The notes beneath the pieces were generated by a model. It searched no databases. It was not told where the DNA came from and saw only the letters and a program-made list of their open reading frames with translations. Made by a program: the position numbers and the translations under genes. Positions 40,929-50,372 of a stretch of 64,000 nt of DNA are shown here, in pieces. Every line of letters starts with the position of its first letter. Position 1 is the first letter of the stretch. Source of the DNA: an uncultured Oscillospiraceae bacterium (GTDB lineage Bacteria; Bacillota; Clostridia; Oscillospirales; Oscillospiraceae); NCBI GenBank assembly GCA_934589525.1, contig CAKTOB010000014.1:1-64000 (forward strand), written 5' to 3'.

Positions 40929-42392
40929 ATGAAAAAATGGATGTGCGCGGCGTCCCTGACGCTGCTGTTTTTGCTGTCCGGCTGCGGAAAAGAGGAGACC
41001 GTGGAAACGACAAAGATTTCCACAGCCCCTGTGGAAAACTTTTCCATGGTGGTGACGGAGGACTCCATCGGGGAGCTGGAGCAGTATCCCAGCCTGCGCC
41101 GACTGGATCTCACGGGCAGCCATTGCTACGGGGCCATCGAAGACTACAAGGCCCGGCACCCGGAGGTGGAGGTGACTTACGCCGTCACCTTGGGGGGTCA
41201 ACAGGTCCCCACGGATGCGGAAAATCTGGACTTAGAGCCGGAGAACACGGATTTTGACCGGCTCCTGGAGGACCTGCAATATTTGCCGAAGCTCCGGCAG
41301 GTCACCCTGGAGGGAACGGCGCTGACCAAAGAGGAGCTTGCACAGCTGCGGGACACCTATGAGGAGACCGCCTTCCGCTGCAATTTTACCATTCTGGGAG
41401 AGACTTACCCGGAGGACACCCGGGCGCTGGACCTGTCCGGCCTTACCGGGGAGGAGGCCCAGGAGGCGGCCCAGACCCTTTCCAGGCTCCCCATGCTGGA
41501 AACCGTGGAGCTCATGGACGGGGAGGACAAAAGCGAGCTGACCCTGGAGCAGGTGGCGGCCCTTCAAAAGGCGGCCCCGGGGGCCCGATTCCACTACAGC
41601 TTTGACCTTTTCGGGAAACGAGTCTCCACATTGGACGAGCGCATCGAGTTTAAAAACAAGCGCCTGGGGGATGCCCGGGAGCAGGAGCTGCGGCAGGCCC
41701 TGGATGTTTTAAAGGACTGCAAATATATGCTTTTGGAGAGCTGCCGCTTTAGCGACGAGGTTCTGGCCCAGCTGCGGGAGGACTACCGGGGCCAGACCAA
41801 AATCGTCTGGCGGATCTTCTTTGCCAAGGCTGGCAGCTGCCTGACGGACCGGACAGTGCTGCGGTATGTGTACAACGTGTTCAACAGCACGGTAAAGAAG
41901 CTTCAATACTGTGAGGATGTGGAGTATATTGACTTTGGCCACAACGAGGCCCTGTCCGATTGGAGCTGGGTGGCCAACATGCCGAACCTCAAGGCCATCA
42001 TCGTCTCCGGCTCCATCATCAAGGACCTGACGCCCTTTGAAAACTGCAAAAAGCTGGAATTTCTGGAGCTTTCCAACTGCGGTCTGCTGACGGACATCAG
42101 CCCTCTGGCCCAGTGCGAGAGCCTGAAGCGGCTGAACATCAGCTATACCAAGGTGGAGGACCTGTCCCCTCTGGATGGGCTTCCCCTGGAATGCTTCGTC
42201 TATGTAAAGCCCAAGGCCTCCCAGGAGGAGCTGGACCGGTTCCAGCAGGTCCACCCGGACTGCCTGGTGTCCTTCGACGGAAACGAGTACGGCTACCCCT
42301 GGCGCTACGAACAGGACGGCAGCCTGACCCCCGCCTATGCGGAGCTCAAGGAGGTCTTCGGCTATCCAGATGCCAAGGACACCCTGTGGTAA
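40929..42392 (+). CDS. Leucine-rich-repeat-like lipoprotein
   Basis: 487 residues, function unknown. The signal peptide ends in lipobox LSGC (KKWMCAASLTLLFLLSGC). The body has repeats of about 70 residues combining an LRR-like strand (YPSLRRLDLTGSHC, LPKLRQVTLEGTAL, LPMLETVELMDG) with a Val/Tyr-rich strand and a turn (VTYAVTLGGQQVP). The C-terminal half is a plain LRR array (MPNLKAIIVSGSIIKDLTP, KLEFLELSNCGLLTDISP). Same architecture as the protein at 13973-15526, which uses a membrane helix instead of a lipid anchor. AAGGAG precedes ATG 40929. It lies upstream of ktrB, possibly by chance. Confidence 0.83.
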   Translation: MKKWMCAASLTLLFLLSGCGKEETVETTKISTAPVENFSMVVTEDSIGELEQYPSLRRLDLTGSHCYGAIEDYKARHPEVEVTYAVTLGGQQVPTDAENLDLEPENTDFDRLLEDLQYLPKLRQVTLEGTALTKEELAQLRDTYEETAFRCNFTILGETYPEDTRALDLSGLTGEEAQEAAQTLSRLPMLETVELMDGEDKSELTLEQVAALQKAAPGARFHYSFDLFGKRVSTLDERIEFKNKRLGDAREQELRQALDVLKDCKYMLLESCRFSDEVLAQLREDYRGQTKIVWRIFFAKAGSCLTDRTVLRYVYNVFNSTVKKLQYCEDVEYIDFGHNEALSDWSWVANMPNLKAIIVSGSIIKDLTPFENCKKLEFLELSNCGLLTDISPLAQCESLKRLNISYTKVEDLSPLDGLPLECFVYVKPKASQEELDRFQQVHPDCLVSFDGNEYGYPWRYEQDGSLTPAYAELKEVFGYPDAKDTLW

Positions 42393-42415
42393 AGTTTTTT
42401 TACACAGAAAAAATC

Positions 42416-42443
42416 TTGCAAACCGGAAAAAGGCTGGTATAAT
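42416..42443 (+). promoter_or_regulatory. Promoter of ktrB-ktrA
   Basis: TTGCAA (42416-42421), 16-base spacer, TATAAT (42438-42443). Confidence 0.7.
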
Positions 42444-42488
42444 AGGCGTGAAATCCACGTTTTACGGTGAAAAAAAGGAGGCGTTTCG

Positions 42489-43868
42489 ATGCGTCTTAGA
42501 AATCGGATCTTATTATGGATGAGAAAACGGCGGGGAAGACCCATGAGCCCCATGCAGATCATTGCCGTAAGCTTTGCGGTGATCATCGCCCTGGGGACCT
42601 TCCTGCTGACGAGGCCCATTGCCGCCCGGGACGGCCAGGCTACCCCGGTCCTTCCGGCCCTCTTTACCGCTACTTCTGCCACCTGTGTCACGGGACTGAC
42701 CCCCTTTGACACCTGGACACAGTGGTCCGGCTTCGGCCAGGGGGTGCTGCTGTGCCTGATCGAGATCGGCGGTCTGGGCTTTATGTCCATGGCCACCCTC
42801 TTCATTTTCCTCTTTCGCAGGAGGGTGGGTCTCAAGCAGCGGATGGTCATGGCCCAGGCCCTGAGCCTCAACGATATGGAGGGCGTGGTGCGGCTGCAAA
42901 AGACCGTGCTCTACGGAAGCCTCAGTGTCCAGGCTCTGGGGGCCTTGATCCTTCTTTTGCATTTCTGGCCCCGATTTGGGCTGAAACACGCCCTGTGGAT
43001 GGGGGTATTCCATTCCGTTTCCGCTTTTTGCAATGCGGGGTTTGATATTTTTGGTTTCCTGGAGCCCGGGGCCAGCTTGGGGCTGTTTCAGGATGATCCG
43101 GTGGTGCTGCTGACCCTGGGGGCCCTGGTGGTCATCGGCGGTCTGGGCTTTCTGGTGTGGGAGGAACTGTCGGAGCGAAAGCCCTTCCGCCGCATGTCGG
43201 TGTACAGCCGCCTGGTGCTCCTCACCACCCTGGGGCTGCTGCTCACGGGCTGGGTGCTGACCTGTCTTCTGGAGTGGAACAATCCCCAGACCCTGGGGGC
43301 CCTGCCTGTGGGACAGAAGCTGCTGGGAGGCCTTTTTCAGTCCGTTACATTGCGGACCGCGGGCTTTGCGGCCCTGGACCAGGCCAAGCTCACCGATGGG
43401 GGCAAGGCGGTTTCCATGGTGCTGATGCTCATCGGCGGCTCCTCCGGCTCCACCGCCGGCGGCCTGAAAACCGTGACCTTTGTGGTGCTGGCCCTGTTTT
43501 TGCGGGCAAGGCTCCGGGGCAAGGCTTCGGTCTGCGCCTTTCAGCGGACCATTCCGGACAGCCAGGTCTTAGACGCCATGACCATTGCCATGACCATGGT
43601 GCTGCTGGCATTCTTTGGGGCGGTATTCATCTGCGCCACCTCTCCCGTGGGCTTTACCAACGCCCTTTTTGAGGCGATTTCTGCGCTGGCCACCGTGGGG
43701 CTCACCGCCGGGACCACCGGCAGCCTCAGCGTTCCTGCCCAGTGCCTCATTATTCTGTACATGTATTTTGGCCGTGTGGGCGTGCTGACCATCAGCCTGG
43801 GCTTCCTGTCAGGGGACCGGGCCACGGAGCGGTTCCGCTACGCCCAGACCAGCCTGTTGATCGGCTAA
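42489..43868 (+). CDS. ktrB: KtrB-like potassium uptake channel
   Basis: 459 residues, TrkH/KtrB family membrane subunit. Filter-like segments are ATSATCVTGLTPF, SVSAFCNAGFDIF, SVTLRTAGFAALD and ALATVGLTAGTTG; the mid-helix break GGSSGSTAGGLKT is present. It is shorter than the TrkH at 36492 and pairs with a single-RCK protein, as in Ktr systems. AAGGAGG lies just before ATG 42489. Followed by ktrA and an RNA methyltransferase gene in a tight unit. Confidence 0.95.
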   Translation: MRLRNRILLWMRKRRGRPMSPMQIIAVSFAVIIALGTFLLTRPIAARDGQATPVLPALFTATSATCVTGLTPFDTWTQWSGFGQGVLLCLIEIGGLGFMSMATLFIFLFRRRVGLKQRMVMAQALSLNDMEGVVRLQKTVLYGSLSVQALGALILLLHFWPRFGLKHALWMGVFHSVSAFCNAGFDIFGFLEPGASLGLFQDDPVVLLTLGALVVIGGLGFLVWEELSERKPFRRMSVYSRLVLLTTLGLLLTGWVLTCLLEWNNPQTLGALPVGQKLLGGLFQSVTLRTAGFAALDQAKLTDGGKAVSMVLMLIGGSSGSTAGGLKTVTFVVLALFLRARLRGKASVCAFQRTIPDSQVLDAMTIAMTMVLLAFFGAVFICATSPVGFTNALFEAISALATVGLTAGTTGSLSVPAQCLIILYMYFGRVGVLTISLGFLSGDRATERFRYAQTSLLIG

Positions 43869-43879
43869 GGAGGAAAAAT

Positions 43880-44527
43880 ATGAAATCTTATGTAGTGATC
43901 GGCTTGGGCCGCTTTGGCGCGTCTCTTGCCCAGCAGCTGTGCAAGCTGGGGGCGGAGGTGCTGGCCCTGGATGTCCGGGGGGATCTGGTGCAGCAGATCG
44001 CCCAGAACGTGACCCACGCAGTGGTGGGGGATGCCCAGGATAAGGAAGTTTTAAGAGCCCTGGGTGTCCGGAATCTGGACTGCGCCATTATCGCCATTGG
44101 GGACAATCTGGCGGCCTCGGTGCTTATTACCATGAACTTAAAGGAACTGGGCGTGCCCTTTGTAGTCTGCAAGGCCCACGACGATACCCACCGCCGGGTG
44201 CTGGAAAAGCTGGGGGTGGACAGGGTTCTGATCCCCGAGCAGGAATCTGCCCAGCGGCTGGCCAGAACCCTCAACAGCCACAATGTGCTGGATTACATCG
44301 AGCTTTCCGAGGACTTTGGCATTCTGGATGTGCCCGCCCCCACAGGTTGGGTAGGCAAGACCCTGCGGGAGCTGAACGTCCGGGCCAAGCTGGGGGTGAA
44401 CATCATCGCCGTGGAAAACGGTGGCAAGACCAATGTGTCCCCCAGTGCGGACTATGCCGTCTGCGCCGGGGATACCCTGGTGGTGCTGGGAGATAACATC
44501 GCCCTGGAAAAGGTGCAGAAGCTGTGA
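43880..44527 (+). CDS. ktrA: KtrA potassium uptake regulator
   Basis: 215 residues with one RCK_N Rossmann domain (KSYVVIGLGRFGASLAQQL; Asp at the end of strand 2 in LALDVRGD) and one RCK_C domain (GWVGKTLRELNVRAKLGVNI). It forms the cytosolic gating ring of KtrB. ATG 43880 follows AAGGAGG. Its stop overlaps the next gene's GTG start (GTGA). Confidence 0.95.
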   Translation: MKSYVVIGLGRFGASLAQQLCKLGAEVLALDVRGDLVQQIAQNVTHAVVGDAQDKEVLRALGVRNLDCAIIAIGDNLAASVLITMNLKELGVPFVVCKAHDDTHRRVLEKLGVDRVLIPEQESAQRLARTLNSHNVLDYIELSEDFGILDVPAPTGWVGKTLRELNVRAKLGVNIIAVENGGKTNVSPSADYAVCAGDTLVVLGDNIALEKVQKL

Positions 44528-45276
44528 CGGAAGAAAAAATCACGTCCCGAAAAAATCCCCTGATCCAGCAGACCCGGAAGCTCTTGACCTCCCGGAAGGC
44601 CCGGCGGGAGCTGGGGCTCTTCGTCTCTGACGGCACCAAGCTTCTGGAAGAGGCGGTGCGGCACTGTCAGGGGCTGGAAACCGTCTTTTTGTCCGAGGGG
44701 GTAGAGGCTAAGGTGCCAGGGCACTGCCGCATCATCCGGGTGAGCCGGGAGGTCATGGAGGCCATTTCCCCTATGGAGACCCCCCAGGGGGCGGTGTTTG
44801 TGTGCCGCCTGCCCCAGGAGGTGCCCTTCCGGCCGGAACGAGGGATGCTGCTATTGGACGGCATTCAAGACCCGGGGAATCTGGGCACCATTTTAAGGAC
44901 TGCCGATGCATGGAATGTAAAGGTTGCCCTTCTGGAGGGCTGCGCCGACCCCTTCAGCCATAAGGTCGTCCGCTCCAGCATGGGGGCGGTGTTCCGCCGG
45001 GATGTGGCGGTGACCACCTGGGCCCAGGCCCGGGATGCCCTCCGGGATGCGGGCATCCCCATTGCGGTGACGGCCCTGAACGACCAGGCCCGGGACATCC
45101 GGCAGGCCGCGGTGGGCACTATGGCGGTGGTCATCGGCAGCGAGGGCCAGGGTGTCCGGCAGGAGATCCTACAGGCGGCGGCGGAAGCCCTGATCATTCC
45201 CATGAACCCCCATTGCGAGTCCCTCAACGCCGCCGTGGCCGCCACCGCGGTCATGTGGCAGATGGGGAAATTATGA
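44524..45276 (+). CDS. TrmH/SpoU family RNA 2'-O-methyltransferase
   Basis: 250 residues. An N-terminal substrate-binding domain (TSRKNPLIQQTRKLLTSRKA) is followed by the SPOUT domain with motif 1 LLLDGIQDPGNLGTILRTAD, motif 2 VVIGSEGQGV and motif 3 IPMNPHCESLNAAVA. The target is probably 23S rRNA or tRNA; which one cannot be told. It uses a GTG start overlapping the ktrA stop. A MITE-like element begins at the base after its TGA. Confidence 0.92.
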   Translation: MTEEKITSRKNPLIQQTRKLLTSRKARRELGLFVSDGTKLLEEAVRHCQGLETVFLSEGVEAKVPGHCRIIRVSREVMEAISPMETPQGAVFVCRLPQEVPFRPERGMLLLDGIQDPGNLGTILRTADAWNVKVALLEGCADPFSHKVVRSSMGAVFRRDVAVTTWAQARDALRDAGIPIAVTALNDQARDIRQAAVGTMAVVIGSEGQGVRQEILQAAAEALIIPMNPHCESLNAAVAATAVMWQMGKL

Positions 45277-45437
45277 GGCAACACCGCACAATTGCGTCTG
45301 CGGACATCAGCGGATCTTTTGCCCCAATATTGCAGTTTGAAAAACTTGAAATACACAAAGTATTCCTGCGTTTTCCAAACTTTATCTTGGGGCAAAATCT
45401 CTCGCTGATGTCTCTTGCCGAATTGTGTGGTGCTGCC
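45277..45437. repeat. Palindromic MITE-like element, copy A
   Basis: 161 bases. The left end GGCAACACCGCACAATT is complementary to the right end AATTGTGTGGTGCTGCC with few mismatches, and similarity of the two halves continues inward through TTTTGCCCC/GGGGCAAAA. The centre contains GAAATACACAAAGTATTC. It shares core and inner arms with 62775-62937. Starts at the base following the methyltransferase stop and ends about 40 bases before dprA. No coding capacity. Confidence 0.82.
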
Positions 45438-45478
45438 TAAAAGAAAAAAGAGAAAAAAACCCGAGAGGAGGAGCCTGG

Positions 45479-46678
45479 ATGCTTTTATACTGGCTGTGGC
45501 TCGCCCGGAAAACGGAAGTGAACAACGCTGTCAAAAAGGCGCTGCTGGAGCACTTTGACCATGCGGAAGACCTGTTTTACGCCAAAAAAGAGGACTATCT
45601 GGCATTGGGCATTCAGGGCCTCAAAGAAAACGCCCTGGATGCTCTGTGCGAGAAGGACCTGTCTCCGGCGGAAGAGCTCCTGGGCCGGTGCGCCAAGCTG
45701 GGGCTCCGGGTGCTGCCCATGGGGGACCGGGAATACCCCCAGAGGCTCCGGCAGATTTTTGACCCGCCTGCGGTCTTATACTATAAAGGAACCCTGCCCC
45801 GGTGGGATCGGCTCCCGGTGGTGGCGGTGGTGGGCACCCGGCGCTCCTCTACCTACGGCGAGCAGACCGCCCGGCGTGTGGGCAAGCAGATCGCCCGGCA
45901 GGGAGGGCTGCTGGTCTCGGGCCTTGCCCAGGGCATTGATGCCCAGGCCATGGCAGGGGCCCTGGAAGAGGGCTTCCCGGCGGTGGGGGTTCTGGGCTGC
46001 GGCGCGGACATTGTTTATCCCAAGGCCAATGGGGCCCTGTTTGCCCAGACGGAGCGCCTGGGGTGCATTCTATCGGAGTTTGCCCCAGGGACGCCGCCGT
46101 TTCAACAGAATTTCCCCCGGCGAAACCGGATCATCAGCGGCCTGAGCTGCGGCATTGTGGTGGTGGAAGCGCCGGAACACAGCGGGGCATTGCTCACCGC
46201 CGCCCGGGCTCTGGAGCAGGGCCGGGATGTATTCGTGGTCCCCGGAAATGTGGATATGGAGTCCTTCCGGGGCTCCCACCGGCTTCTGCGCAGCGGTGCC
46301 ATTGCCGTGGCCAACGGCGAGGATGTGATGGCCGAGTATATTGGCCTTTACCCTGAAAAGCTGGCCCGGGCCGCGGCTCCGGCCCCTGCAACACAGGAAA
46401 AACCGGCGCAAAAACCGGCTGTTTCCAAAAAATTAAAAGAAAAAACCATTGACAACGGCCCGTCCAGGCCGTATAGTGAACAAAATGATGCCCTTGCGGG
46501 GCTGTCTCCCCTGGAACGGGCCATTATGGCCGCCATCGGGAACGAGATCGCAGAGGTGGATGACGTGATCGCCCGGGTGGGCCGGCCTTCCGGGGAAGTC
46601 CTGGGGACGCTTACCATGCTGGAGATCAAAAAACGCATCCTGCGGCACCCGGGAAAGCGGGTATCCCGGCTGGGATGA
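45479..46678 (+). CDS. dprA: DNA-processing protein DprA
   Basis: 399 residues. DprA loads RecA on incoming single-stranded DNA during transformation. The Rossmann-like core has VAVVGTRRSSTYGE, LVSGLAQGIDAQAM, VGVLGCGADIVYP and FPRRNRIISGLS. A C-terminal winged-helix domain (LSPLERAIMAAIGNEIAEVD) follows an Ala/Pro/Lys-rich linker. ATG 45479 follows GAGGAGGAG. Followed by topA, as in many Firmicutes. Confidence 0.95.
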   Translation: MLLYWLWLARKTEVNNAVKKALLEHFDHAEDLFYAKKEDYLALGIQGLKENALDALCEKDLSPAEELLGRCAKLGLRVLPMGDREYPQRLRQIFDPPAVLYYKGTLPRWDRLPVVAVVGTRRSSTYGEQTARRVGKQIARQGGLLVSGLAQGIDAQAMAGALEEGFPAVGVLGCGADIVYPKANGALFAQTERLGCILSEFAPGTPPFQQNFPRRNRIISGLSCGIVVVEAPEHSGALLTAARALEQGRDVFVVPGNVDMESFRGSHRLLRSGAIAVANGEDVMAEYIGLYPEKLARAAAPAPATQEKPAQKPAVSKKLKEKTIDNGPSRPYSEQNDALAGLSPLERAIMAAIGNEIAEVDDVIARVGRPSGEVLGTLTMLEIKKRILRHPGKRVSRLG

Positions 46679-46711
46679 CCCGGGAAGAAAACAAGGAAAA
46701 GGAAGTATCAC

Positions 46712-49042
46712 ATGGGCAAATCCAACAATCTGGTGATCGTTGAGTCGCCTTCGAAAGCAAAAACCATCGGCAAGTACCTCGGGCCGGACTATGTGGTAAA
46801 AGCCAGCATGGGCCACCTGCGGGACCTGCCCAAGAGCAGAATGGGCGTGGACTTAGAGCATGATTTTACGCCGGAGTATCTGCCTGTCCGGGGCAAGGAA
46901 GCCCTGATCAAAGAACTGAAAGCAGCCGCCGCCCAGGCGGATACCGTCTATCTGGCAACGGACCCGGACCGTGAGGGAGAGGCCATTTCCTGGCATTTAA
47001 AGGAGCTTCTGAAGCTGCCGGAGGAGAAGGCCCATCGGGTCACCTTCCATGAGATCACCCAGCGGGTGGTGAAGGACTCCATCCAGCACCCCCGGGATAT
47101 TGACTATGATTTGGTGGATGCCCAGCAGGCCCGCCGGATCTTAGACCGGATCGTGGGCTATGAGCTCTCCCCTTTGCTCTGGAAAAAGGTCCGCCGGGGC
47201 CTGTCCGCCGGACGGGTGCAGAGTGTTGCCACCCGGATGGTGGTGGACCGGGAGGAAGAGATCCGGGCCTTTGAACCAAAGGAATACTGGACGCTGGACG
47301 TGACTCTGGACCGCATGGACAAGCCCGGCTCCTTTGTGGCCCATTACTATGGGGAGGAGAAGAAGCGGGAGCTTCAGAACGAGGAGGAGACCCAGGCGGT
47401 GGTGGCGGACATTACGGGCAAGCCCTTTACCGTCACCAATGTGAAAAAGGCGGAGAAAAAGCGTTCCGCCGCGCCTCCTTTTACCACCTCCACCTTGCAG
47501 CAGGAGGCCTCCCGGAAGCTGAACATGACCCCCAAGAAGACCATGATGGTGGCCCAGCAGCTCTATGAAGGCGTGGACGTAGAAGGGGAGGGGACCTTGG
47601 GCCTCATCACCTACATGCGTACCGATTCCCTGCGGCTCAGCGACGAGGCCATGGCCGCGGCAGCGGACTTTATTTCCCACCGCTACGGACAGCAGTATTA
47701 TTATGGAAAATTCCATGTCTATAAGACCAAGAAGGATGCCCAGGATGCCCACGAGGCCATTCGCCCCACCCATGTGGAGCTAGACCCGGAGCGGGTGCGG
47801 GGCAGCCTGACCCCGGACCAGTACCGGCTGTACAAGCTGATCTGGAGCCGGTTCCTGGCCAGCCAGATGGCAAACGCTTTGTATGACACCGTGTCCATCG
47901 ATACGGTCTGCGCCGGGCATACCTTCCGTTCCAGCCACCAGAGCCTGCGCTTCCCCGGCTTTATCGCCGTCTATGAGGAGGGCCGGGACGACGAGGGCGA
48001 GGCCCTGGGTTCCCCCCTGCCGGATCTTCAGGAGGGGGAGCAGGCCCAGGCCACGGCCATGGACAAGCAGCAGCACTTTACCCAGCCCCCGGCCCGGTAT
48101 ACCGAGGCCACCCTGGTCAAGGCCATGGAAGAGCAGGGCGTGGGCCGCCCCTCTACCTACGCCGCCACCATTTCCACCATTGAGGACCGGGACTATGTGG
48201 TCAAGCAGGACAAACGCCTTGCCCCCACGGCCCTGGGCGAGGTGGTCACGGGGCTGATGAAAGAGCGGTTCCAGGACATTGTGGATGTGGGCTTTACCGC
48301 CAGCATGGAAAACAAGCTGGATGCCGTAGAGGCGGGCCAGCAGAACTGGAAGGCGCTGCTAGCGGATTTCTACAAGGATTTTGAAAAGGAAATGCAGGAT
48401 GCGGAGCAGGCCCTGGAGGGCGTGCGCCTGAAGGTGCCGGAGGAGGAGACCGACGAGGTCTGCGAGCTCTGCGGCAGAAAAATGGTCATTAAAATGGGCC
48501 GCTTCGGCAAATTCCTGGCCTGCCCCGGGTTCCCGGAGTGCAAAAACGCCAAGCCACTGGTTGAGCGGATGCCCGGCCGGTGTCCCAAGTGCGGCAGCGG
48601 CATGCTCAAGCGGAAGTCCAAGCGGGGCTACGCCTACTATGCCTGCGAGCGTGGGGCGGAGTGCGGCTTTATGACCTGGGACGTGCCCACGGCGGAGGAC
48701 TGCCCCGAGTGCGGCCAGACCATGTTCAAAAAATCCGGCAAGGGCCGGATGAAGCCCTTCTGCGTCAATGAGAAATGTCCCCGGTTCCTGCCGGAGGACC
48801 AGCGGGGCTACTATAAAAAGAAGCCCACCGGCGACCCGGAAAATCCGGAGCTGCCCCAGGAGGCAGAGGAAGCGGCGGAAAAGCCTGCGGCCAAGAAGCC
48901 CGCGGCGAAGAAAACCGCCGCCAGGAAGACCACCGCCCAAAAGGCCGCCCCTAAGAAGACCGCTGCCAAAAAGACGGCAGCAGAGAAGACCAAGGCCCCG
49001 GCCAAAAAGACGGCCGCCAAGACGAAAAAGGAGAACACCTGA
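46712..49042 (+). CDS. topA: DNA topoisomerase I with lysine/alanine-rich tail
   Basis: 776 residues. Type IA topoisomerase relaxing negative supercoils. The toprim domain has LVIVESPSKAKTIGKYLG and DPDREGEAISWHL; the catalytic Tyr is in ITYMRTDSLR. Two or three C-terminal zinc-ribbon modules follow (CELCGRKM..CPGFPEC; CPKCGSGM; CPECGQTM). The last about 70 residues are a KxA/AAKK repeat tail (for example AAKKPAAKKTAARK) resembling histone-H1-like tails, likely a non-specific DNA-binding extension. The stop and the trmFO start overlap (TGATG). Confidence 0.97.
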   Translation: MGKSNNLVIVESPSKAKTIGKYLGPDYVVKASMGHLRDLPKSRMGVDLEHDFTPEYLPVRGKEALIKELKAAAAQADTVYLATDPDREGEAISWHLKELLKLPEEKAHRVTFHEITQRVVKDSIQHPRDIDYDLVDAQQARRILDRIVGYELSPLLWKKVRRGLSAGRVQSVATRMVVDREEEIRAFEPKEYWTLDVTLDRMDKPGSFVAHYYGEEKKRELQNEEETQAVVADITGKPFTVTNVKKAEKKRSAAPPFTTSTLQQEASRKLNMTPKKTMMVAQQLYEGVDVEGEGTLGLITYMRTDSLRLSDEAMAAAADFISHRYGQQYYYGKFHVYKTKKDAQDAHEAIRPTHVELDPERVRGSLTPDQYRLYKLIWSRFLASQMANALYDTVSIDTVCAGHTFRSSHQSLRFPGFIAVYEEGRDDEGEALGSPLPDLQEGEQAQATAMDKQQHFTQPPARYTEATLVKAMEEQGVGRPSTYAATISTIEDRDYVVKQDKRLAPTALGEVVTGLMKERFQDIVDVGFTASMENKLDAVEAGQQNWKALLADFYKDFEKEMQDAEQALEGVRLKVPEEETDEVCELCGRKMVIKMGRFGKFLACPGFPECKNAKPLVERMPGRCPKCGSGMLKRKSKRGYAYYACERGAECGFMTWDVPTAEDCPECGQTMFKKSGKGRMKPFCVNEKCPRFLPEDQRGYYKKKPTGDPENPELPQEAEEAAEKPAAKKPAAKKTAARKTTAQKAAPKKTAAKKTAAEKTKAPAKKTAAKTKKENT

Positions 49043-50343
49043 TGGAAGTAAAGGTCATTGGAGCGGGCCTGGCAGGCTGTGAAGCGGCCTGGCAGCTGGC
49101 CAAGCGGGGCATTCCTGTGAAGCTTTATGAAATGAAGCCCCAAAAAATGAGCCCGGCCCATCACAGCTCCGATTTTGCGGAGCTGGTTTGCTCCAACTCC
49201 CTGCGGGGGGACCGGCTGGAAAATGCCGTGGGGCTTTTAAAAGAAGAATTGCGGCGCTGCGGCAGCCTGATCATGGCCTGCGCCGAGGCTACCCGGGTAG
49301 AGGCCGGGGGCTGCCTTGCCGTGGACCGGAAGGGCTTTTCCCAGCTGGTCACGGAGAAAATCCGGCAGGAGCCTCTGATCACGGTGGTCTCCCAGGAAGT
49401 GACCCAGGTGCCGGAGGGGCCGGTGATCATCGCCACAGGTCCTCTGACCTCGGATGACCTGTCCAAGGCCATTGGGGACTATTTTGGCACGGAGTATCTC
49501 CATTTCTTCGATGCCGCCGCCCCCCTGGTCACGGCGGAGTCCGTGGATATGGACCTTGCCTGGTGGCAGTCCCGGTATGACCGGGGCACCCCGGACTATG
49601 TCAACTGCGCCATGGACCGGCAGCAGTACGAGGCCTTTATCCGGGAGCTCACCACCGCCCAGGAGGCGGAGGTCCACGGCTTTGAAGACAAGCGGGTCTT
49701 TGAAGGCTGTATGCCCGTAGAGGTCATGGCCCGCCGGGGCCTGGATACCCTGCGTTACGGCCCCATGAAGCCCGTGGGGCTCACCGACCCCAAAACCGGT
49801 CAGGAGCCCTATGCGGTCTTGCAGCTGCGGCAGGACAATGCGGCCAAGAGCATTTACAATCTGGTGGGCTTCCAGACCCACCTGAAATTCGGGGAGCAGA
49901 AGCGGGTATTCTCCATGATCCCCGCCCTGCGGAACGCCGAATTCGTCCGCTACGGGGTCATGCACCAGAATACCTTCCTGCAAAGCCCCAAGCTGCTGGA
50001 TCGGTTTTATGCCGACAGAAGAAACCCCCTGGTTGCCTTTGCCGGGCAGATGACCGGGGTAGAGGGGTATGTGGAGTCCACGGCTTCGGGCTTCCTGGCA
50101 GCGGTGGCTATGGCCGCCAAGGTCCGGGGGCAAGCGCCGGTGGAGTTCCCCAGAACCACCGCCATCGGCGCTCTGGGCCTGTACATCAGCGACAGTTGCG
50201 TTGAATCCTTCCAGCCCATGAATGTGAATTTCAGCATCATTGCCCCTCTGGAGCAGCGGGTGCGGAAGAAGAGCGAAAAGAACTTGGCCATTTCCCAGCG
50301 GTCGCTGGAGGTCCTTCAGGGCCTTCTGGACCAGGGATTTTAA
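49042..50343 (+). CDS. trmFO: Methylenetetrahydrofolate-tRNA-(uracil-5-)-methyltransferase TrmFO
   Basis: 433 residues. Flavoprotein methylating U54 in tRNA using methylene-THF. The FAD-binding N terminus is VKVIGAGLAGCEAAWQLAKR; other hallmarks are ELVCSNSLRGDRLENAVGLL, IIATGPLTSDDLS, YVNCAMDRQQYEAF, FEGCMPVEVMARRG and the C-terminal GQMTGVEGYVESTASG. Start overlaps the topA stop by one base. The position after topA is conserved in Firmicutes. Confidence 0.97.
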   Translation: MEVKVIGAGLAGCEAAWQLAKRGIPVKLYEMKPQKMSPAHHSSDFAELVCSNSLRGDRLENAVGLLKEELRRCGSLIMACAEATRVEAGGCLAVDRKGFSQLVTEKIRQEPLITVVSQEVTQVPEGPVIIATGPLTSDDLSKAIGDYFGTEYLHFFDAAAPLVTAESVDMDLAWWQSRYDRGTPDYVNCAMDRQQYEAFIRELTTAQEAEVHGFEDKRVFEGCMPVEVMARRGLDTLRYGPMKPVGLTDPKTGQEPYAVLQLRQDNAAKSIYNLVGFQTHLKFGEQKRVFSMIPALRNAEFVRYGVMHQNTFLQSPKLLDRFYADRRNPLVAFAGQMTGVEGYVESTASGFLAAVAMAAKVRGQAPVEFPRTTAIGALGLYISDSCVESFQPMNVNFSIIAPLEQRVRKKSEKNLAISQRSLEVLQGLLDQGF

Positions 50344-50372
50344 CAGAGAAAAGATAGAAAAGAGGGAACGAT

